Shown: piece after piece, positions 58,467-64,000 of the stretch | Layout: each line of letters begins with the position of its first letter | Position numbering within the stretch: position 1 is the first letter of the stretch | Origin: Candidatus Binatia bacterium | Lineage (GTDB): Bacteria; Desulfobacterota; Binatia; UBA9968; JAJDTQ01 | Direction: 5' to 3' | Assembly: GCA_951813575.1 (NCBI GenBank) | Contig: OX638375.1 | Location: forward strand, 3,239,042-3,303,041 | DNA: 64,000 nucleotides | Position numbers and translations under genes: made by a program | The notes under the pieces: generated by a model | What the model was told of the DNA's origin: nothing | What the model saw: the letters and a program-made list of their open reading frames with translations, nothing else | Database searches by the model: none

Positions 58467-59498
58467 ATGAAACAGACACTCACGACAATGGTTGGGCTGC
58501 TCGCCATGGCAGCGGTGTTGTTCGGCGTGCCAGCGATGGCCACCAGCGCGGATCTGCCGGATGCCGTGAAGAAGCTCATCAAGCCGGCGCAGGCTGAAGG
58601 CGAGGCCACCGTTTTCGGCACCACCATGAACCCGCGCCAGGTCGCCATGATGAACAAGGGGTTCAATTCGTTCTACGGCACCAACATCAAGCTCAACCAG
58701 GTCGGCGGCCGCCATACGCGCAAGCGGGTGGAAGTCATCCGCGCCCTGAAGAACAACGTGCCGACGGGACTCGACCTCTTCTGGACATCGAGCCCGCGCG
58801 CGCTGATCGCCGGCGATGCCATCGTCAAGTTCGACTGGGCCGGCCAGTTCGGCGTGCCAAAGGAGCTGATGGAAGGCGAGTACGGCATCAAGACGCATGA
58901 CAGCTACCTCACCCTGGTGACCATCAACACCAATCTGGTGAAGCCCGCGGACGAGCCCAAGAACTACGACGAGCTGCTCGACCCGAAGTGGAAGGGCCGC
59001 ATCGCCATGCCGCGCTCGCCCTCGCCCTGGGTGTACTTCACCTATGCTTTTGGCGAAGAGAAGGCTCAGAAGTACCTGGAAACGCTGCTCCGCAAACAGG
59101 AGGTCAAGACGCTGCCGCGATATCCCGACGTCCGGTCGCGGATCATCGGCGGTGAGTTCGCCGTCGGCCTCGGCACCGACGCCTGGGCCGAGATCGCCAA
59201 GGGCGCTCCGGTGAAGCATCCGGACGTAGACACCGTGATCCTCGCCGCCCGCGGCGCCTACATCGTAAAGGACGCCAAGGCGCCGAACATCGCCAAACTG
59301 TGGGGCTACTGGGTGGTGTCTCCCGCCGGCCAGAAGACCATTCACGATGTCCGTGGCTATTCGCTCGTCAGCTCGAAGAGCGGCTACATGTACAACTACA
59401 TCCAGGGGAAGAAGGTCATCGACATACCCTTCGACTGGCGGATGAAGAACGAGGCACGGTTGTCGAAGAAGTTCCGCGAGGTGTTGCGTGAGAAGTAA
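58467..59498 (+). CDS. ABC transporter extracellular substrate-binding protein (iron(III)-type fold)
   Basis: A 343-residue periplasmic protein of the SBP_bac_6/AfuA-like class. Signal peptide MKQTLTTMVGLLAMAAVLFG, cut near AMATSA. Then EGEATVFGTTMNPRQVAMMN, the mid-domain DLFWTSSPRALIAGDAIVKF, and KNYDELLDPKWKGRIAMPRS, typical of the AfuA/FutA group. The usual Tyr pair for ferric iron is not obvious, so an organic or oxyanion ligand is plausible. ATG 58467 fits AGGAG spacing better than 58461. Third component of the ABC importer. Confidence 0.9.
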   Translation: MKQTLTTMVGLLAMAAVLFGVPAMATSADLPDAVKKLIKPAQAEGEATVFGTTMNPRQVAMMNKGFNSFYGTNIKLNQVGGRHTRKRVEVIRALKNNVPTGLDLFWTSSPRALIAGDAIVKFDWAGQFGVPKELMEGEYGIKTHDSYLTLVTINTNLVKPADEPKNYDELLDPKWKGRIAMPRSPSPWVYFTYAFGEEKAQKYLETLLRKQEVKTLPRYPDVRSRIIGGEFAVGLGTDAWAEIAKGAPVKHPDVDTVILAARGAYIVKDAKAPNIAKLWGYWVVSPAGQKTIHDVRGYSLVSSKSGYMYNYIQGKKVIDIPFDWRMKNEARLSKKFREVLREK

Positions 59499-59534
59499 TC
59501 ACGTGGGAGGCGACGGCCGGATCGGGAAGACGTC

Positions 59535-60374
59535 ATGATGAACTCGGGGCCCGCCGGTGAGTCCTTCAAGAGACTCACCGCCGACCTCGCGTCCGGTCCG
59601 GTGACCTACCACGTCGCCGGCCAGGGGCCGCCCGTGCTGTACATCCACAGCGCGGGCGGCATCCGCTTCACCTACGCGCTCGACGAGTTGTCGCGGGACC
59701 ACCGGATTCACATGATGGTCGCCCCCGGGTTCGACCGGACGCCGCCCCATGAGGGCCTCGACACCATGCCGGCGCTCGCCGATCTTGCGGGCGAGTTCGT
59801 GGATTCGGTGATCCGCGGACCGTGCGACCTGATCGGCCAGTCGTTCGGCGGGTTCCTGTCGGCATGGGTGACCGCGCGCCATCCGGACAAGATAAGCTCC
59901 GTCGTGCTCCAGTGCCCGTCGGGTTTCCGCCCGCCGCACATCCCGCAGAAACCGCCGGGCAGTCCGGAAGAGATGAGAAGCAGAATGTTCGCACACCCGG
60001 AACGCATTCCTCCGGGAGAGAAGACTCCGGCCGAGCTTGCCGAAAGCCGGGGGTGGGCGGACTACTACCACAAGTCCATCGGGCTCGATGAAACGCTCGT
60101 CGCCCGATTGCCCGAGATCGAGCAGCAGACGCTGGTTTTGCAGGGCACCAAGGACGGCATGATGCCGCCAGAGAGCGGGCAGCTTCTGGCACGGGAGATC
60201 CCCCATGCCAAGCTGGTCTACGTCTATGACGCCGGCCACAACATCGAGGTGGACCAGCCGGAGCGGTTCGTCGCCCTGGTGCGTGATTTCTTCTCGCGCG
60301 GCGAGGCCTTCATCGTCAATCCGGGTGACGAACAGGCGGGCGTGATGGCGGCGACCCGTCAGCCGTCCCCGTAA
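59535..60374 (+). CDS. Alpha/beta hydrolase
   Basis: A 279-residue serine hydrolase. The nucleophile elbow is LIGQSFGGFLSAW, the acid is in LQGTKDGMMPPES, and the His is in YDAGHNIEVDQPER. The oxyanion HG motif is altered to YIHSAGG. It begins 37 bases after the binding-protein gene and closes the LLM-nitrilase-ABC cluster. In the Rut pathway RutD, also an alpha/beta hydrolase, assists a late hydrolysis step. A similar role here is inference. Confidence 0.88.
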   Translation: MMNSGPAGESFKRLTADLASGPVTYHVAGQGPPVLYIHSAGGIRFTYALDELSRDHRIHMMVAPGFDRTPPHEGLDTMPALADLAGEFVDSVIRGPCDLIGQSFGGFLSAWVTARHPDKISSVVLQCPSGFRPPHIPQKPPGSPEEMRSRMFAHPERIPPGEKTPAELAESRGWADYYHKSIGLDETLVARLPEIEQQTLVLQGTKDGMMPPESGQLLAREIPHAKLVYVYDAGHNIEVDQPERFVALVRDFFSRGEAFIVNPGDEQAGVMAATRQPSP

Positions 60375-60389
60375 CCGACGACGGCCGGG

Positions 60390-61010
60390 CTACTTCCGCC
60401 GCAAGCCCGGATCGGTGAGGGTGGTGTCCTGCCCCGGCGGCGCTTCGTCGAGCGCCTCTTCGAGGGTCGGTCGCGGCGCCCACTCCTCGGGCGGCCGCGC
60501 CTCGCCGTCCCAGTCCACCTGATCGAGCCCCCAGAAGATTTCCAGGCTGTGGCCGTCGGGGTCCCGGAACTCCACCGATACCTGACAGCCGGCCCGCCTG
60601 CGCCCGTGGAAATCGATGGGCACGTTGTGCTTCTCGAGATGGTCCCGGGCGCGGAAGACTTCGTCGAGGGTGGGGACCTCGAAGGCCAGGTGATGCAGTT
60701 CCCGGCCCGCGGAAACCTCGCTGCCGTTGCCGACCAGGCCGAGGCCGTGATGGTCCTCGTTGAAACGCATGAAGACCATCCGGCCGGGGACCATGCTTTC
60801 GGGATAGACGTCGGAAACCTTGAAGCCGAGCACCTGGGTGTAGAACCGGACCGACGCGTCGATGTCCCGCACCACCAGCACCGCATGCCCCATGTTGCCG
60901 ATGCGGAAGGGCATGTCGGACGGCGGCTGAATGCCTTTCATCGCCTGGACCTCGGCACCGTGCAGTCCTTCCAGGTCGACCTTGCCTCGTTGGGTCATGT
61001 TCTTGGCCAT
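60390..61010 (-). CDS. VOC-family (glyoxalase/extradiol dioxygenase-like) protein
   Basis: A 206-residue protein of the vicinal-oxygen-chelate superfamily. It starts MAKNMTQRGKVDLEGLHGAE with GGAGG upstream. The two beta-alpha-beta modules begin at NMGHAVLVVRDIDASVRFYT and GRELHHLAFEVPTLDEVFRA, with metal-ligand His residues, and FRDPDGHSLEIFWG closes the site with its Glu. It converges on the alpha/beta hydrolase gene and is divergent from the branched-chain-type binding-protein gene. A ring-cleaving dioxygenase is possible but the substrate is unknown. Confidence 0.87.
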   Translation of the reverse strand: MAKNMTQRGKVDLEGLHGAEVQAMKGIQPPSDMPFRIGNMGHAVLVVRDIDASVRFYTQVLGFKVSDVYPESMVPGRMVFMRFNEDHHGLGLVGNGSEVSAGRELHHLAFEVPTLDEVFRARDHLEKHNVPIDFHGRRRAGCQVSVEFRDPDGHSLEIFWGLDQVDWDGEARPPEEWAPRPTLEEALDEAPPGQDTTLTDPGLRRK

Positions 61011-61144
61011 GTGCGATTTCCTCCACGCCGGCAACCATGACCGGGCCGGTGCCTTGCGCTTGCTTTACGTGTGCCTTGCGCGATACGTATAGCGCAATCG
61101 GCACGCCGAGAGCGAACAAGTGGCGACAAACACGGGAGGCTGAC

Positions 61145-62458
61145 ATGAGCGCAAGTTCTCGTACGAGATTCATGGCGTTGACCGCGGCTTTGGCGGTGTT
61201 GCTGGCGGCGGGTGCCGCTTCGGCGCAGACCGTCAAGGTGGCGGTTCCGACGTTCCTTACCGGCGGGGGCGCGCCCACCTATGGCGTCCCGGCCAAGAAC
61301 GGTGTGGAGCTGGTGGTCCGCGCCATCAACGAAGGCACCCTGCCGGCGCCCTACAACAGCGTCGGGATGGCCGGCCGCAAGGTGGATCTCGTGGTGTACG
61401 ACGAAACCGGCGGCGGCACCAAGCAGGTCACCGAGTTGCGTAACAAGGTGCAGAAGGAGGGCGTGGACGTCGTTGCCGGCTACATCTCCTCTGGGAGCTG
61501 CGCGGCCATCGCCCGGGTGGCGGAGGAGCTGCAGGTCCTCACTCTGCTGTCGGTATGCGGCACGCCGCGCATCTTCGAGGAGCTGGTGAAGGAGCCCAAG
61601 TACCTCTTCCGCATCATCAACCACAGCACCGGCGGCAACGTGGGCGCCGCCCACTACGTCGTCAGGAAGCTCCGGGGCGAGGTCAAGGACGGCTACATCG
61701 GCATCAACCAGAACTACGCCTGGGGGCAGGATGCCTGGCGCGATTTCAACCTCGCCATGCAGACCCTGGCCCCGGAATTGAAGCCCGCCAACAAGCAGCA
61801 GTTCCCCAAGCTCTTCTCCGGCCAGTACGGCACCGAGATCTCGGTGTTGCTCAGGGCCAAGCAGAAGCTGGTGCACTCGAGCTTCTGGGGCGGCGACCTC
61901 GAGGCCTTCATTGCCCAGGGCTCGGCCAGGGGGCTGTTCAAGCGCAAGAGGTTCGTCCTCCCGGTGGGCGAGATCACGGCCAACCGGCTCGGCAAGAAGT
62001 TCCCGCCGGGACAGCTCGCGCGCGGTCCCTATGGACTGTACGCGGAGGGCATCGACACCCCGCTCAACAAGTGGTTCCGGAGCGAATTCCGCAAGGCCTA
62101 CAAGCAGCCGCCTTCGTCGCCGGCCTATCACTACGCCGACAGCATCGTGGCGGCCAAGTACGCCTACGACACGGCCATGAAGGCCAATGGCGGCAAGTTC
62201 CCGTCCACGGACCAGGTGATCAAGGCGCTGGAGCACGCCACCTTCGACATCCTCGCCGCCAAGGTCAAGATGGCCCTCGGCAAGGGCCACCAGGCGGTCA
62301 CCTCGGACCGCTGGGGCTATGCCGAGTGGGACGATGCCAAGGGCGAGATCGTGGTCAAGGACGTGGTGGAGTTCAAGGCCGAGTGCGTGAACCCGCCGGA
62401 AGGGGTCAACGCGGCGGACTGGGTCAAGGGCGGCATGAAGGGCGCCAAGTGCGACTGA
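61145..62458 (+). CDS. ABC transporter substrate-binding protein, branched-chain amino acid type
   Basis: A 437-residue periplasmic protein of the Peripla_BP_6/LivJK family with a signal peptide (FMALTAALAVLLAAGAASAQ). Lobe I shows PTYGVPAKNGVELVVRAINE and VAGYISSGSCAAIARVAEEL, lobe II GYIGINQNYAWGQDAWRDFN. GGGAGG precedes the ATG. Many such proteins bind urea, amides or aromatic acids rather than leucine. livH- and livM-type permease genes follow after a hairpin. Confidence 0.92.
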   Translation: MSASSRTRFMALTAALAVLLAAGAASAQTVKVAVPTFLTGGGAPTYGVPAKNGVELVVRAINEGTLPAPYNSVGMAGRKVDLVVYDETGGGTKQVTELRNKVQKEGVDVVAGYISSGSCAAIARVAEELQVLTLLSVCGTPRIFEELVKEPKYLFRIINHSTGGNVGAAHYVVRKLRGEVKDGYIGINQNYAWGQDAWRDFNLAMQTLAPELKPANKQQFPKLFSGQYGTEISVLLRAKQKLVHSSFWGGDLEAFIAQGSARGLFKRKRFVLPVGEITANRLGKKFPPGQLARGPYGLYAEGIDTPLNKWFRSEFRKAYKQPPSSPAYHYADSIVAAKYAYDTAMKANGGKFPSTDQVIKALEHATFDILAAKVKMALGKGHQAVTSDRWGYAEWDDAKGEIVVKDVVEFKAECVNPPEGVNAADWVKGGMKGAKCD

Positions 62459-62484
62459 GCGGCGCTCCGGCCTAGTGTCTTCGT

Positions 62485-62515
62485 GACCCGGGCGCCGCAT
62501 TGCGGTGCCCGGGTC
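62485..62515 (+). terminator. Strong hairpin between binding-protein and permease genes
   Basis: GACCCGGGCGCCGC (62485-62498) pairs with GCGGTGCCCGGGTC (62502-62515) with one G-T wobble and an ATT loop, followed by TGTTT. A partial terminator here would keep binding-protein mRNA in excess over permease mRNA, a common feature of such operons. Confidence 0.65.
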
Positions 62516-62547
62516 TGTTTCATCCATTCCTGCGCACGGGGGAACCG

Positions 62548-63450
62548 TTGGATCCCGAGCTGCTACTCATCATCCTCGTCGACGGACTCGTCTACGGTTC
62601 CTACCTGTTCATGGTGGCGGTGGGCCTGACCGTCATCTGCGGCGTCCAGAAGCTCCTCAACGTTACCCACGGGGCGCTCTACGCGTTCGGCGCCTATCTC
62701 GCGGCAACGCTGCTGATCCTCTATTTCCGGGTGGACTGGCCCGAGTACGGCGCCTTCGCGGTGATGCTGTTGGCGGCGCTCTTCCTCGGCGTGGTCTTCG
62801 GCCTCATCATCGAGCGCGGCCTGCTGCGCCATCTCTATCACGAGGACGAGCACATCATCGTGCTGGCGACCTTCGCGGCTTTCCTGGTGCTCGAGGACGT
62901 CCTGTTGCTGATCTGGGGCACCGACCCCTATCTTGCACCGGAGCCCCTCGGGCTGCTGGGCTCGACGGAGATCGCCGGGCTTCCGTTCGACAACTACAGC
63001 CTGTCCATGGTGCTGCTGTCGGCCGTGGTGGCCTCGGTGCTCTGGTACGGGCTCAACCGGACCCAGTTCGGCAAGCTGCTGCTGGCGGTGATCTATGACC
63101 GGGAGCTGGCCCAGGCCATGGGGATCAACGTCAACCGGATCTTTCTGCTGACCTTCATGCTGGGCTCGTTCCTGGGGGCCTTGGGCGGCGCCTACCAGGC
63201 GCCGGCGATCTCGGTGCAGCCGGGCATCGGGGTGGAGGTGATCGTGCTGGCCTTCGCCGTGGTGGTCATCGGCGGCATGGGCAGCATTCCCGGCGCCCTC
63301 ATCGGCTCGGTGATCGTGGGCGTGGCGCGGGCGTTCGCGGTGCACCAGGAGCCGGCCCTGGAGTTGTTCGTCATCTACTTGATCATGGCCACGGTGCTCA
63401 TCGTCCGGCCGCAGGGCCTGTTCGCGCCCGCCAAGCCGAGAACCATATGA
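62548..63450 (+). CDS. livH: ABC transporter permease, LivH type
   Basis: A 300-residue inner-membrane permease. It starts at a TTG with GGGGGA four bases upstream (MDPELLLIILVDGLVYGSYL). Typical motifs are GLTVICGVQKLLNVTHGALY, LRHLYHEDEHIIVLATFAAF, and QPGIGVEVIVLAFAVVVIGG, followed by GMGSIPGALIGS. About eight hydrophobic segments. The stop overlaps the livM ATG (ATGA). Confidence 0.92.
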   Translation: MDPELLLIILVDGLVYGSYLFMVAVGLTVICGVQKLLNVTHGALYAFGAYLAATLLILYFRVDWPEYGAFAVMLLAALFLGVVFGLIIERGLLRHLYHEDEHIIVLATFAAFLVLEDVLLLIWGTDPYLAPEPLGLLGSTEIAGLPFDNYSLSMVLLSAVVASVLWYGLNRTQFGKLLLAVIYDRELAQAMGINVNRIFLLTFMLGSFLGALGGAYQAPAISVQPGIGVEVIVLAFAVVVIGGMGSIPGALIGSVIVGVARAFAVHQEPALELFVIYLIMATVLIVRPQGLFAPAKPRTI

Positions 63451-64000
63451 GCTGGCGCCAGGACAAGACCCTCTGGGGCCTGACCCTCGGCCTCGCCGCG
63501 CTGTTGCTGCTCAACTTCGTGGTGCCCGATTGGTTCCGCAACATCCTGACGCTTTCCCTGGCCCGGGGCTCGGTGGCGTTGGGTCTGCTGGTGCTCTGGC
63601 GTTGCGGGCTGATTTCCTTCGGCCACGCGCTTTACTTCGGCTTCGGCGCCTACACCGTGGGGCTCATGAGCCGGTACCTGGGCATCACTGACGCCTTCCT
63701 CACCATCGCCTGCGGGGTGGTGACCGCGGGCCTTCTGGCGTACGGCCTGGGGTTCCTGCTGCGGCAGTACCGGGGCATCTTCTTCGCGCTGCTGAACATG
63801 GCGTTCTCCATGATCCTCTACGGCGTGCTGGCCAAGCTCGAGGAGCTGGGGTCCACCGACGGCATCAGCCTGGAGGCGACCACATACCTCTGGTACGCGC
63901 CCCTGGGGGCGGAGAACAAGACCGCGCTGTTCGTTTTCGCGGTCATTCTGACCTGGGGGGTGGCGGTGCTGGTGCACCTCTATCTGCGCTCCACCCTGGG
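63447..64000 (+). CDS. livM: ABC transporter permease, LivM type (runs off right edge)
   Basis: The first 184 residues or so of a LivM-type permease, open at the window end. It starts MSWRQDKTLWGLTLGLAALL, overlapping the livH stop by four bases. Recognisable segments are LWRCGLISFGHALYFGFGAY (the family's SFGHAxxFGxGAY motif) and RGIFFALLNMAFSMILYG. The ATPase subunits livG and livF would be expected next, outside the window. Confidence 0.9.
   Translation, partial: MSWRQDKTLWGLTLGLAALLLLNFVVPDWFRNILTLSLARGSVALGLLVLWRCGLISFGHALYFGFGAYTVGLMSRYLGITDAFLTIACGVVTAGLLAYGLGFLLRQYRGIFFALLNMAFSMILYGVLAKLEELGSTDGISLEATTYLWYAPLGAENKTALFVFAVILTWGVAVLVHLYLRSTL

Overview
The window is a 64 kb piece of a high-GC Gram-negative bacterial chromosome. 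An outer membrane is implied by a lipid A-type acyltransferase, HflKC and several periplasmic-binding-protein transporters. The housekeeping set (SecA, GatCAB, SerS, RnhB, ArgJ, SpeA, PPK1, GTP-type PEPCK) and the uptake repertoire (TRAP, TctC-type, iron-type ABC, branched-chain-type ABC, hydantoinase A/B) fit a deltaproteobacterium-like or Tectomicrobia/Entotheonella-like heterotroph. That placement is inference from gene content; no rRNA or tRNA gene was seen.

Left part (1-16.5 kb): a truncated polyphosphate glucokinase, a Kef-type antiporter, glnA, an orphan iron-type permease, speA, ppk1, an NMT1/THI5-like binding protein, the glnK-amtB pair, a zinc-ribbon gene plus pckG, and an ornithine-cyclodeaminase-like gene. 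glnA and amtB-glnK each have a near-perfect sigma-54 promoter, so nitrogen control can be read directly from the DNA. Middle (16.6-38 kb): a SUMF1-domain lipoprotein-like gene, hyuB, an MFS transporter, the wreck of a type III glutamine synthetase, hyuA, an epimerase, a dense tandem-repeat island, a bicupin, hflKC, an acyltransferase whose HX4E motif has lost its Glu, an amidohydrolase, a TctC-type binding protein, a lone CoxG, a complete TRAP transporter, a GT2 glycosyltransferase and a translationally coupled pair ending in an SPL-like radical SAM protein. Next (38-50 kb): secA with a very large coiled-coil insertion, argJ, gatB, a thiolase-like gene, a second repeat island, gatCA, rnhB, yraN and serS.

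Right part (50-64 kb): an AAA+/DUF4143 ATPase behind three phased operator-like repeats. It is followed by a compact same-strand cluster: LLM flavin monooxygenase, carbon-nitrogen hydrolase, a second hydrolase whose catalytic Cys is Glu, iron-type ABC ATPase, fused permease, binding protein and alpha/beta hydrolase. This looks like an uptake-plus-degradation system for an unknown nitrogenous compound, with a logic similar to the Rut pathway, and it is the best candidate here for an undescribed system. A VOC-family gene and the start of a branched-chain-type ABC operon close the window.

Two families of short palindromes recur between genes. One has a CTTGA loop and shows compensatory stem changes between copies; the other is a GGGCGGG/CCCGCCC hairpin. 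The first family seeds tandem arrays with a roughly 21-bp period.
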